A DNA stretch of 64,000 nucleotides from Sphagnum compactum (Eukaryota > Bryophyta > Sphagnopsida > Sphagnales), in the NCBI GenBank assembly GCA_965153455.1, contig OZ234493.1, forward strand, positions 35,454,213-35,518,212. The letters run 5' to 3'. Positions 22,460 through 34,209 of this stretch are shown here, piece by piece. Both the position numbers and the translations under genes were made by a program. How positions within the stretch are numbered: position 1 is the stretch's first letter; every line of letters starts with the position of its first letter. The notes below the pieces were generated by a model. That model searched no databases. It was not told where the DNA came from and saw only the letters and a list, made by a program, of their open reading frames with translations.

Positions 22460-25400
22460 GTTGTAATGCATATATTTGAAGATTAATATTAATGTTACAC
22501 TTACTACAAGATAGGCTAATGAATGAACATTTAAGCTTTCAAAGAAGTTTCGACCTTTATACATTGTCTTTTTACTTTTCAAATGCAAAAGATTTTTTTT
22601 AATGTCGACTTGGCGCACCTATAGCCATTTAAGTAACTCAAAAAGGACACAAAATGAAAAAGATATGGTTGTCAAAAGTAAACAAGGTCAATGTTTGGTC
22701 ACTAACTTAATTCACATTTTGAAATTCAACACATTTTTTTTTTTCATGGCTTTTTTATGTTCCTCCTTTACCTTTGGAACTCAAATAATTAAAATTGGAT
22801 TTCAACTTGACACACCCACATCACTTTTGATCATTGAAAACATACCAAAAAAAAAATATGAAATTTAAAAATAAAGGGTCATTTAAAAAAAAACACATTA
22901 TGTGATTTCGACATGTTTTATGTTTCTTTTATGTTGTTCCTTTGCCTTTGGAATTGAAACATTTCTTAGCATTCCCATGATGTTTTACATCACACAAAAT
23001 GGATTAAAAATCTAAAATTGTTCAATCACCAACCAATGATTAATGATGGGCAGTTCTACCTTAACATACTCTATTTACTAGGTATTTTAATTACTAATTT
23101 GGAATCTAGATGCTTATGTATTAAAGTGATAATCATGTTATTATTATTATTAAACCTTAAGTTAGTTATTAATTATGAATTATTAACCTTCAGTTATGTT
23201 AGGTTAGGTTATGGTAGCTTAGCCTAAAATTATTATTATTGTAGCTTATAATTGGGTAGTTGCATAAAAATCCAATATAATAGTTGTAAAGTAATTGCAA
23301 AAAAATGACTACTGAGTGTTTCATTTGTTTTAATTTATTATAGCTGTCATATGTGATTCTTGTGCAACTTGCTAACAAAATCAAACATGGTTAACCAAAT
23401 CATACATATGGCATGTGCAAATGCAAAGGTCCATTTTAAGACTAATATGCAATTGCAATATAATTCCATGAATTTTTGACATGGCATTTTATTTTTTAGT
23501 TCCATGTATTTCCATAGGATGGTTGCGATGTAATTGTAGATTAATTGGTTCAAAGTTCTAGTTGTAAAGCAGTGAAATTTCCACAGACACAATTTCTCAT
23601 GGTGTATATTTTGACTCACATATTTTGTAGATTCAAAAAAAAATGTCTTCACCACTTGGCATTTGCTCCATTTAATGTTATCAATAATCAAATCCCCCAA
23701 AAAATAAAATAAAGGTCAAAATGTGATTATATAGATGAAAGGTGAAAACACATTATGGTGACTCCCTTTACCTACAATCACATTGTATTTTTTTCTTGAG
23801 AGTTAATATAGTCTAAAATGAAAAATAAACAATATTATATTGTGTATATAAAAAATTTTCAAATGATTAAATTAATTTCTTTTTTTAAAGTAATATTAAA
23901 TAGCATTAGCTTTGTTAAAATCTAATCCGAAGGCTTGAACACTAAAACTTAAACCCAAAATTAAACGGACGATGTTTTGGGAGGTATATAATATAATATT
24001 AGACCCAAAAAGGCCCAAATGGGGGTCATTATACTGTGTTTTCATTGTGAAAGCTCTTTTCATCCATGCACAATTTCATCCACTAAAACTTTTGGCAGTC
24101 AAAGCAATGGATCTACTATAGGTAGACTTTAATTACAACTTTTAATAGATTTTTCAATCTTCAAAACTAAAATGGCATAAAGGAAATCAAAAGACATCAT
24201 AAGTGTATAGACTACATTGTTTTTTGAATGCACTACCTATTATCCTCTCTTCCCATTCCCATTGAAGATCTTGCACACTTGTTGAGCTTGTATTTTCAAC
24301 TTAAAATTGATGGAACTTGCAAGATACAAAACTTGCATATTTTCAAGGAATGATGTTTGTTCCTTTCATTTGTTGTCTCCACTATAAAACAACCACTTCC
24401 CAAGTTCCAACACCTAAACCTTAATGTTCAAATCTCACCTTTCTAAACTAATCCCATAAAAAAACTGACCTTTTTAATGAAGATGATGTATAAATGCAAG
24501 TTTACATAACTATGGGTAACGTACAAGTCTAAACTTACATTAATGTTGGTGATGGCTAATATTTTCAAAGGAGGGGAGGTGTGAATGAAAGTGATGGGTG
24601 GGGGGTCATGTGGCATCCAACAATGGTGTGGAATTGTTAATGATGGTGACAAATGCAAGACATCTTTTTGATGATTCAAGGGGGTGTGGACCATCAAAAA
24701 TTGGTAATTGTTTCAAATTTGATGATTGAAAATTGTGAAAAACCTTCACACAACAATTGTATTTGTCACAAGTAGCAAAATTTTGCTACAATTTTTTTTT
24801 TGAATATAACATGTATTTGAACAATTTTTTTCATTTCAATATAATAATAAAATCGAAATCTTGAATCATTTAAAAGTTGGATTTCCAATTTCATTTTATC
24901 TATTTTGATCAAATGGGGTCAATATTCAATAAATCTTCAAACTATTTTAATAAATAAAAAAAACAATAGGGTGAAAAACTATATGCATGATACCACTTGG
25001 CCAAATCATTATGGTGAACCAATTAAAAATAATCATTTGTTTTTATTGGGTTTTATAGGGACCATTGTGCCATTTGTAAATTTGTAGGTCTAATGTCCAA
25101 AAAAATGTTGGGCGAATATTGATATTTGATTTAGGTGACCAATTGGATCCTGAGCAATTAATTGAAAATTGATTTGTCTAATATGAATTTTGATGAAAAC
25201 CAATTAAATATCCTTTTGTTTTAATATTAGCTTTGTAAATACCCATCAAAATTTTGTTCATTTAATATCATTTTGAAAAATGGTAATAGCAAGTACCTAC
25301 ATTCAAATGTGAAGCCTTGCATTTCAAACAAGTAGGTCATCTTTAAACCTTAAACTCCTTCTGTCACCAATAACCATAGCCCACAAAAAACTTGCCTACA

Positions 25401-25500
25401 CCTTAAAGTTTACCTCGACATCAAATCAGGTGGTTTCTAAGTTGGGTCACCTCTCTCCTTCCCTCTCAATTGGTCTCACTCAATTTAAGCAATACACACA
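22460..25500. other. AT-rich spacer, no gene recognised
   Basis: Poly-A and poly-T runs and short frames only. A cluster of TTATTATT and TTAGGTTAGGTTATGG motifs sits at about 23140-23250. No splice-compatible coding block with recognisable protein similarity was seen on either strand. Confidence 0.4.
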
Positions 25501-28500
25501 TGAAAAACATGCGCAATGCTAACGTGAGAGGAAGCTTTCCATTGAATTAATAAAAAGGGATGGGTGACCTCCACTTGGTGGGGGTAGAACTTGAATGGTG
25601 TTTTGATACTTCGGAAATGGAAAGAGGAGAGGAACATTACAATGCCACCAAATCCTCCCATGCCAAGGTGAGAAAGATTGTTAGGGTATGTACTATGGAC
25701 TCCAAAGGATTGGGAATTCTACTTTTACTTTTCAGATTTTTGAGAAGCAAAAACTTTCAAGTTTATTTTAAACAATTGCCCTTCACATGGAAGGATTGGA
25801 AAAGAAGTTGCCCTGCGCATGTGAAAGGTCCCAAAAGTTTTTTCCCTTCACTAGAAGGGCTAGGTGCCATTGAAGGGCATTGAAAGATTCAAATGTAAGG
25901 CCACACCACCCGCTCCACCATGAGGATGGGTGGTGATTGGCAGGAAACACTGTTCCATTGAGTTGCAATTGTGAAACCCTACTTAAACTTCATAAAAAGA
26001 AAGCACCCAAGAAAGGGAGAGAAAAAGAAACAAGGGGCAAAGACGAAAGTCCAGGCAAACAAACAACCCAAAAGAGGAGGGCCACAAGGAGGCAAGGGAA
26101 CCCCGAAGTACCGAAACCTCCACCAGTCACTTGAAGCATATCAAGTAAAGAAAAAGGAGGTAAACCTGATAAAACAATCAGTGTTTAAATCAGTTTTTGT
26201 TTTTGCCACCTGCGTACTAACAACGTGGTAGCATTATAGCATCCCTCACCTATGTACTAGTCATCAACATGCATTTACTTCCTAACCAGGCATTGATGAT
26301 CATACTGACCTATTTACAGGACACATCCTTTACAATATAGGTGAAATTCTAATGCACGGTGCCATCGTGGACGGTGGCTGTTGGTTCACTCGGGCCCCCT
26401 CTCTCTGGAATAACCTAACGAATTCAATGAAGAAACAGAAGCAAAGGACACAGATTCTAAGCATCTTTGGGCAGTGGATGTCCCACTTGAATGCACTTTG
26501 TATTTATATGTCCAGACGTGCCGCGCCGGATTGCTCAATAGTTTCAAAAAGAGCAGCCTTAGTAATAGTTTGTACGATCTTCTTTGTATCCCATTAAGGG
26601 CCGGCGCCTCGCATGATGTTTGGTGATGGCATCCATCCAGAATCACAATGGAATTTAACCCTATATAAGCAACCTCCTCCTTGCAAGTGACGGTTGTACC
26701 TCGTGACACCCCAAATTCCAATAGTAACTACTACACCCACAGAAGTAGGAAAAACGCAAGTCCGCTTCCTTCATTATCTGTAAGTTAAAAGGCCCTCGGT
26801 ATGGGGCATTCCCAAAATAAGGGGCCTAGAGCAATTATATAGCCTAATCCAGTGCACATTTTGTGTAGGGTAAAGGGCATTACTGAAAGAAGAGCACACG
26901 AAGTGAGAACCAAATGCAAGCTCAATTTCAGTTATTGCTCTCACCTGTGAGTTTTACTATGGTGTAGAACTCAATGCAACCTTCAAAGAGACAGTGTTTA
27001 GGGTTTTTGTAAAGCCCATTGTGAAAGCAGAACACCCACTTCCAGTGCAGATGAATAATTATGCACTATAACATGCCCTCCAATTATACAACAAAAATTC
27101 CAAGAGGTTTTTTATATGAATATCCCCAACCTATGAACCTTACCCAATGAAAAGCACAAGGTGAGGCTGACCATAAGCCTAAATATATGTAGTTCATGAG
27201 GCAGTAAGAGTAGGTTGGGTATCTTATACTTACTATGCAGGAGTGGGAGGGACCTTACCCACTTTGTTGAAGCAAGAGGCACCTTATATAATGTTGTTCT
27301 CCCCATCTGAAATAGTAGGTGTAAGATCCCTACTGTTTTTGGGAAGGCGGCAGAAGGGGCACTACAAATCCACTTTCGTGGAAATTTCTTGGAATGGTTT
27401 GCCATTGGTATTTTGAAATCTTTTACTTACTTACTTACGGCACAGGAGCAGTAGGCTTCATGATTATCATCAATGACAGTTGTAAACCTGGCAGGGAAAA
27501 GAAAAGTGCCTACAGTGGGGGTGCAATAAACGACTCCATCATCATCATGACTGCGTTTTTGCAATGAATGGATTGACGTATGATGACCAGCAGATGAAAC
27601 TTCTTGCTTATTTGCTATCCAAAAGGAGGGGGATGACTCCTCAAAGGGTGTCATGAACAAAATGACTTAATGATCCCAAAGTCTGTCGACTAAGAGTGAG
27701 AAAGCTCTATCATCATCTACCAGTAGGGTGATGTATCTATCACATTTGTTTTGTGGCAGTACTAGTCCCTGTAGTATTTATTTGTTTGTCTGTTGAAAAG
27801 TAGCTACTTTACAGGCCCACCCCTGAATGCAAACTTTTACGATTTTGCTGAACACAGATGTACAATCTACCTATCTACTTATTAGAAAGTTGTCAATGGA
27901 CAAGTGAAAACTCTATTCACATTTGACAAATTGTAGGGTTTGCCAAGATTATAATCATTCAACTACCTTCTCTACTTCATCCACGCTTAGCATCCGCTAG
28001 ATGTACAGGACAAGCTCCACGTTAGTAAATATTAGTTTTGTAAAGCTCCAGCAGAATTTTTCAGTGTATGTGGAGGGCATCCTATCAAGGTCAGATTTGG
28101 AAATGGCTCAGGGCATTCTGAGAAATGAAACGCCTGATCCAATGGGCATTTTTCCTTTTTCCTGTCACCTTACCTCTTTCTCTGTTTATTTTTCCTGTGA
28201 GACACAACAAGTATAATGGGGAAAATACTGCCAGTGATTAGTGGCCTCAGAGCAGGGACCCCAGTTCCTAAACCTGACATCTAATTCTTACCCCCAGACC
28301 TTTTCTCATTAGCCCCCAATAAAAGCCAAGATCCCAACAGCGATTCACAAGTTCATGAATGTTTCTGTTTGGTCTGTAAAGTAGATCCTACCACTACTCC
28401 TCGTATCTTTCTTTTCGGCCCAACACTTGACCATGGAAGGGGAGAGACTCCAGAGATAGCAAGAGAGAAACTAAAATTTGACAGTAGGCCACTAGGTATT

Positions 28501-29185
28501 CTTGAAAACCTTGTCCTTAGTCCATACTCAATCAAGTGAGAGAGAAACCCTGTCCCTACACCATAGAGAAGAAACGTTTTGTTTTTTTCTGGTTGGAAGG
28601 TGAGCTCTATTTGGTGGCGGCAACAGGCCTGCTGATTTATGGGTGATGAATACCTGCCACTGATGTTCGGCATTTATTTATTTCCCAACAGTTGGGAAAA
28701 ATAAATTCCTATAAACCCAGTCGCATTTTAAGGAATTGAGAACTTGTGACCTGCTTGCTATAGGTGGGACTACAAACCATGCCTTTAGCCTAGGGCATAG
28801 TTATGAGAAAACACGGTGGACCTTTTCAATTTATATTAAACTGTCAAAATCTGAAATATTAAAATTAAGGCTATCTAACCCCATTCCTTTCAGTAACTAA
28901 TTATTTCCACAAAATCCTGCCAATTATCAGTGGCAATTATGGTATTCTTCTCTGAGGTTGCTATTGTTCTAGTACACTTGATGATATGAACTGAAACATC
29001 ATGGTTGGTCATCTATGATAGCATTATTGACTCCAATGAGGTGGGTATATTGATGGCACCCTGATATATGGACTGATATTGGTCCTTGTGTTTTAAGAAC
29101 ATATCTGCATTGCAGGCTCTTCAGGCAACAACTCTCCTTACCATTACAAGCCATGTCTGAATTTTAAAAAAAAATTCAATACCAG
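25500..29185. other. mixed-composition intergenic DNA, no gene recognised
   Basis: Composition is less AT-rich than to the left. A plus-strand lysine/proline-rich frame at 25971-26231 looks non-globular. At 26352-26400 the sequence GGTTCACTCGGGCCCCC resembles the end of the repeat element at 47.2 kb. A minus-strand frame at 27427-27660 is flagged separately. Nothing else could be assigned. Confidence 0.4.
27427..27660 (-). other. unrecognised minus-strand frame with exon-like 3' part
   Basis: A 77-residue open frame reads through VVYCTPTVGTFLFPARF and TTVIDDNHEAYCSCAV. Just inside it, TTTTCTTTTCCCTGCCAG is a strong acceptor-like sequence, and about 49 bases later GCC is followed by GTAAGTAAGT, a strong donor-like sequence within a short GTAA repeat. 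This could be a small internal exon of an unrecognised or dead gene. No neighbouring exon could be joined to it and no protein family is recognised. Confidence 0.2.
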
Positions 29186-29189
29186 TACC

Positions 29190-29460
29190 TGCTTTAATAT
29201 GAAAATTTAAAAAAGATTTGTAACCAGTTTCAAATCAAGGTGGTACAAATCTCAATATTAGATATATACACGCCTCATACTGGTCCTTAGACCCTAATAC
29301 CAGTACTGGGCTGGTATAAAACTCATAAAAGAGATTTGATACCAATATCAGGCTGGTATGAAATTTAAAAAAAGATTCAATACCAGTACCAGGCTGGTAT
29401 GAGTCTTTTTAATAAATTTGATAACACTACCAACTGGTGTGACCCAATATTGGTTGAGAC
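29190..29460. repeat. imperfect repeats of the palindrome ATACCAG...CTGGTAT
   Basis: Units such as AATACCAGTACCAGGCTGGTAT and ATACCAATATCAGGCTGGTAT, joined by GAAATTTAAAAAAAGATT, repeat at roughly 55-base spacing. Each unit is itself an inverted repeat. Related GGCTGGTAT motifs reappear at 31.2-31.45 kb. Confidence 0.6.
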
Positions 29461-29464
29461 CCCT

Positions 29465-32050
29465 GAGTGGTAACTTGTAAGTTTTTAAGTTCTGGGCATT
29501 TTGTCAACTTAACATGGATGGATAATGTAACTCAATCTGGATATTTAATACCTGAAGTTAATACTTGAGTACCAAAACTTGATATGGACCTAAATTAAGT
29601 TGTGCTTTGAAATATGCTAAAGGCACCAAATTAAGTTGTTTGTCAAAATATGTTGAAGGCATGGATGTCTTATGAGGCCTTTTATTCATCTTGTTAAGCA
29701 TTCAAGAAATTTTTTAGTGTATGACTAGGGTACCTTGTATTTGTGAATATCCTTTGCAGAAAGAGGAAAGATTTTTTAAGCTTTTATACATCATAGATAA
29801 AAATAGTGGTTATGTGAAAAAAAAATTTATCATAGGTTCATAAAATCTATTTACACAAATGTCATGCATCTAAAATGTGTATAAAAACACAAATAAATAG
29901 GATGAAATATTTTTACTCATAACAAAATATTTTATCCTATTTATATACATTTCATATGTGTTTTAAACACATAATATCTGGATGTTTAAAGTTTATGATG
30001 TAAGTGTAAAATCACTCACATGCTTAACAAGTAAATATAAAAAGCTTCTCCCTCCTATGCCTCATGATCTACATATGTTTAGGTTATAACATTTGCCAAG
30101 TGTCCTTAATGATGGATAAAGCTCACATGTGAACGACATTCCCAAAATGCAAGGCCAGATTTGGCTACCACCTTGTCCTAAGCCACTTACTTAGTCTTTA
30201 GTCACACAGAATCAGCTTATTCGGGTCACCCATGAAGACCTCACAGGGAGTCAGACTCAGTAGCAGAAACCCACTCTCTAGTACTAAAAGGTGTCTATTT
30301 TATGTGTAAGGTGAACCCAAAGAGGGGGGAGCATTTCCCCAATTTAATTAGAAGCACCCTAGAATGAGGCACTAGCGCAGTCCCAACTGCCATCTTGAGA
30401 AAGTCCCCCATCTATGGACTTTCTTCATTGTAAAGCTTGAGGTGAAGGTTATCATGAACATATGCGGATAATGAGGCATAGGCCTGCTACTCAATAGTGG
30501 GAGAGAATGTGAGGAGTTTGTGCATAATATCTCTCCTCGTGTTTAAAAGAGATATCCGTGGATATAAGCTGCCCTCCAAATACACTAAGAATTGTCTCCA
30601 AAGTGCTTCACATTCCCAAAATGTCAAGCAGTTAACTTGATGTACAAATTCCATGGCTACAAACTTGCTCATGTAGCCTTGAGGTTAGGCAACGCAACAT
30701 CATGCAGACAGAGCATATAGATTTTCACTAGATTGAAACCGCAGCCTGTTCTAGAGGCCTTATTTTCTACCTGGAGGAAAGAACAGCAAAGCATCTATTA
30801 GTCTGTTCTGAGATTCACCATTGAAATTTTATATGTACTGTGGAACAGTGTGTTGGGTAAGGTGCGAACAAGCCCATTAGGGCAACCCGGGAATTGCACC
30901 CAACATAATGGGCAAGGGTGACGCCATTCCATGGCATCAAGGTCTGGGGTGACAGATTGAACGCTTTAACACAAAATTCATATTCAAAGGACACATTTTG
31001 GTCACTATTATGAGCGTGTATGTTCACTATTTCCAGAAGATTATGTCACATAATGTGGACATAAATTACCACCCCAGACCCTTAATGAGCCGAATGACAC
31101 CCCCTGGATATTGTAGAAGCAAGAGCTGCATCAATGAGATGACAGTGGTTTGCAGCAGAAGGAGAAAAGTACATTGATTCTTACTGAATCTGCTTCTCAC
31201 AAACCATTTGATGAAATGAGAATTTGAACCAGTGGTGGTCTGGTATCCACTTTGGAATGTAGCAGCCTGCTCCTGGTATTGGGTAAGTACCTTTTAAAGT
31301 TTCCATATGAGCCTGGTCTTCATATATTGAGTCCAAGATTGATTTTTGGCTGGTATGAGACAGGTATATACTTGGCATTGAAAGTAACACAAGGCTGGTA
31401 TAACCTCAGGTCCTTACCAGGATGGTACTGGTAGAAGCCTGATATTGCCTTAGTTCATGTCAGCCTGTTAGGGTCCCCAGTGGTGATACCAGCCATGAAG
31501 TGTCTAGATGTACCAGACCAACACTGGTTGAACGCTGTACATCAGTGTGAGAGAAGACCATGACCCTACTAGTTTGTTGATCTAGAGCCGTAAATGCTCG
31601 TGAGATTGGTCTCTTGTCGTGGAAGATCGACAAACCCAGCTCTGGTTGACAGAAGTTTTTCAACAACAAGGAAGAGTGGACTAATTGTGTAAACTGATCA
31701 ACTTCTTCTCTTTGGTGATGGAGATCTGCCCCAGTGATTTACAATCAATGGGAGATCAGTTGGGCCATGACGTCCACTAGGTAATTTTTTTCCTCTACAA
31801 AGCATTTCAGCCCAAATTGTCCCAGCTTATAAAAAAAGCCAATTTAATTTTACACGGAATTTAAAGCTCCTCTGAACATATTCTCAGAGTTTTGTAAATG
31901 ATGATGATGTCTGATCAATCTCGAGAGCTCAGTCCAACACTAGCTTGCAGCAGAGACAATCTAAGTAGCTAGCGGGTTGCAGTTTGTTCTAATTGAGCTG
32001 CACTTGATGATCACTGGAATCTTAAAACCTAGCTCAATTTTGTTGTAACT
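29465..32050. other. intergenic DNA upstream of the ALOG 3' end, no gene recognised
   Basis: AT-rich to 30.1 kb, then more balanced. The 31.2-31.45 kb part contains repeated CTGGTAT motifs related to 29.19-29.46 kb. Short minus-strand frames at 31181-31390 and 31460-31669 were not recognisable. Confidence 0.4.
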
Positions 32051-32064
32051 GGATCATGGGTAAG

Positions 32065-32065
<1 letters not shown>

Positions 32066-32096
<31 letters not shown>
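32066..32096. repeat. (CT)n microsatellite
   Basis: An uninterrupted CT dinucleotide run of about 28 bases, about 560 bases downstream of the ALOG stop codon. Read on the gene's strand it is (GA)n. Confidence 0.9.
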
Positions 32097-32350
32097 GGTA
32101 TCCGAATTCAAACTATATGACGAATTGTTGCTCCTGGGGTTCGCCTGCAACTGATGAGCTTCGAGGAGCTGGTCTGAATTTATTCTCATCTTGAATATCA
32201 TCATCGTAACCACACGTACTTATAGCTACAGGCTGCAGCAGCCAAGGGCTTCACAACGCTAGGTACCTCTTAAGAATAGTCATACGCCCTGCACCGCGTG
32301 CAGCAGCCCGGAGCCAGACTGACGTTTGTAAATGTACCTCTTGAAATGTC

Positions 32351-32380
32351 AGACACGCGAGAGAGAGAGAGAGAGAGAGA
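32351..32380. repeat. (GA)n microsatellite in the ALOG 3' flank
   Basis: A GA dinucleotide run of about 28 bases, roughly 280 bases beyond the ALOG stop. It probably lies in the 3' untranslated region or just past it. Confidence 0.9.
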
Positions 32381-32655
32381 AGCGGAATAGGATACCGTCG
32401 TGATTCATCAGCGATATCCTGCAGCATATATACACGTCCTCCTCCCGATATAGGAGCAGGACTGCCGTGTAGGAGTAATTACAAAGCAAGTGTTGATCAT
32501 ATTCCAGCTCCAGAATCAGGAGACTTACGCAGGCAATTGTAGTTGAACACGTTTTCGTACAGCAGCTGGGAAGTTGGACAAGAATTTTGTGGATTAAGTG
32601 GTGGAAGACGAGTCCGGATTTAGTTTGGGAGGTTGGCGTCTCGTCGACAGAAGTT

Positions 32656-33333
32656 CTACGTGCCTGGCTGCATCCCCTGCTGCACTTGCATATTATTGGC
32701 ATTCACTACATGACCGCCACCGATGGTGATGGCATGATCGGAGGTGGGAGCTGGAGGAGGCCGCTTGCGTTTCTTCTTTCCGTAAGCAATACCTCGTGCC
32801 TTGGCCTGCATTTCGCGTACCTCACGAAGGTAAAGACGCACTGTCCGAGCTCCGAACGGGTTAGACTCCGGCTTGCCGCCATTCTCCTCGAACGCGGCTC
32901 GTAATCTGCCGATGAGCGCATCCAGGGAACCCCACGCTTGGCGAAGCGGGCAAGGACAAGGGTGGGGAGGTTGTGGAAGGCCGAAGTAAGGGCACGTGGT
33001 CAGATGCACCTTCGTCTTACCAAACTGGTCCAGGTATCTCACGAAGTCCAGCACATGTGTGCCTGTACATCTCGCCAACGGCAGAGGCGGTCGATGGTTA
33101 CGCAGATACTGACCGAACGTATTCCAGTCTCGCCGCTTCTGCGCCTCGTAACGGCTAGGCGCCCTTGTCGATCCTTCATCAGCTTGCGCCTGCAGCTGCA
33201 GCTGATCATGGCCCAGTACAATACCACCACCTGCATGAAGTGCTGCTTCCCCAGCTCCTCCCATCATCGAAGTTCCTGCCCCCCCATGATCTACCAGTAT
33301 TCCTCGGCCCACCCCGGGCGGGTCACCACTCAT
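32656..33333 (-). CDS. ALOG-domain protein (LSH/G1 family), probable nuclear transcriptional regulator
   Basis: A complete single-exon frame of 225 residues. Residues 1-58 are Gly/Ala/Gln-rich and disordered-looking. The ALOG (DUF640) domain runs from about 60 to 184: [18 protein letters not shown], then [18 protein letters not shown], a zinc-ribbon insert with H110, C114, C126 and C128 (H-x3-C-x11-C-x-C), and [20 protein letters not shown] through [20 protein letters not shown] at 186-191 is a likely nuclear localisation signal; a short Pro/Asn/Gln tail follows. ALOG proteins derive from a recombinase-like DNA-binding fold and act as plant-specific nuclear regulators of meristem, light-response and reproductive development. 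Length and lack of introns fit the family. The first Met at 33333 is taken as start; nothing conserved lies upstream. Which LSH member it matches cannot be told. Confidence 0.95.
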   Translation of the reverse strand: MSGDPPGVGRGILVDHGGAGTSMMGGAGEAALHAGGGIVLGHDQLQLQAQADEGSTRAPSRYEAQKRRDWNTFGQYLRNHRPPLPLARCTGTHVLDFVRYLDQFGKTKVHLTTCPYFGLPQPPHPCPCPLRQAWGSLDALIGRLRAAFEENGGKPESNPFGARTVRLYLREVREMQAKARGIAYGKKKRKRPPPAPTSDHAITIGGGHVVNANNMQVQQGMQPGT

Positions 33334-34050
33334 GAGTCACGAATTAACCACCTCCCCTCCCCCGCCCCCCGCCCCCACTTCGGACCACCCACCCTACGCC
33401 GCGACTTGTAAGCTAGCAGCTCGAACTTACAGCTCTGCAGCTCTCACATCCGGCCGCCGCTGTTCAAACTTCACACCTTTTTCTCCCAGAACGTGGCTTT
33501 AGACGCCTCAGGCCAAGATTTTTTTTTCTCTTTTGTTGCATCTGCTTAGCTTAGTGCAGGCACTAGAAACAAACACTAGCTCTAATCGATGATCCCTTAC
33601 ACACGAAAGAACAAGCAGATAAAACTTTTGCTGAGGATAAACTACGAATTCACGCCTGCACCGCGCCGGGAGCCTAGTTCCGCGGCCTCCTGAGAAATTG
33701 CGAGTCGACGAAACCTGCAAAGGCCACACGCTTCAGAGCTTCAGACAACTAGAGCTACTACTACTACTGTCACAACCCTTAGCGAGGGAGGTTGCTGCTG
33801 CACACCATTGGCTTGGCGATTGAGTCCCGCGAGTTAGCCTTGCGTCGACGACGAGCTCGGCCGGGAAAAAAAAAAGAGAAAACAAAAAAAAAAGCAACTA
33901 ACCGACACACCTATGCTTAGAAGTTGTTGGAAAAAGCTACTCGCGTTTGTCGGACATGACTGACTGTTCAGATGCTGCTGCAGCATAACAATAGCTACGC
34001 AGATCCGTAGCACCTTCCCGGTCTCCTCCTTTACTGTTCCACACCAACCA
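33334..34050 (-). promoter_or_regulatory. 5' flank / probable promoter and 5' UTR of the ALOG gene
   Basis: GC-rich sequence just upstream of the start codon (C-rich runs at 33350-33400) passes into mixed DNA. No clear TATA box could be assigned. A T-run followed by a G-run at 34052-34081 marks the edge of a dispersed repeat, so the unique promoter is probably limited to about 700 bases. Confidence 0.35.
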
Positions 34051-34051
34051 A

Positions 34052-34200
34052 TGTTTTTTTTTTTTTTTTTTTTGGGGGGGGTAAATTTTGGGATGTAGCC
34101 CAAAGTGGCGATGATCTTCCATAAGAAGATTTAGCCGAATTCAAGGCTACAAGCTAAATATGAAAGTCTTTTTAAAAAACTTGACATCAGGTTCTGTATT
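34052..34200. repeat. gene-proximal repeat family, copy 1
   Basis: Poly-T then G-run, GGGATGTAGCCCAAAGTGGCGATGATC, then TTTAGCCGAATTC, GGCTACAAGCTAAATATGAAAGTC. The same order of motifs is found at 37.14-37.26 kb and 43.95-44.1 kb. A related partial unit (CTTGGCCAAATTTGGCTAC) lies at about 34.74-34.80 kb. Confidence 0.6.
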
Positions 34201-34209
34201 ATGGGTTAC

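Noticed and set aside
25971-26231. Lys-rich plus-strand frame as a small basic protein gene
   Set aside because: Composition reflects purine-rich DNA (AAAGAAGGGAGAGAAA-type); two overlapping frames look equally basic, and there is no homology or splice context.
32938-33411. 157-residue plus-strand frame
   Set aside because: It is the antisense of the conserved ALOG domain and has no protein-like pattern.
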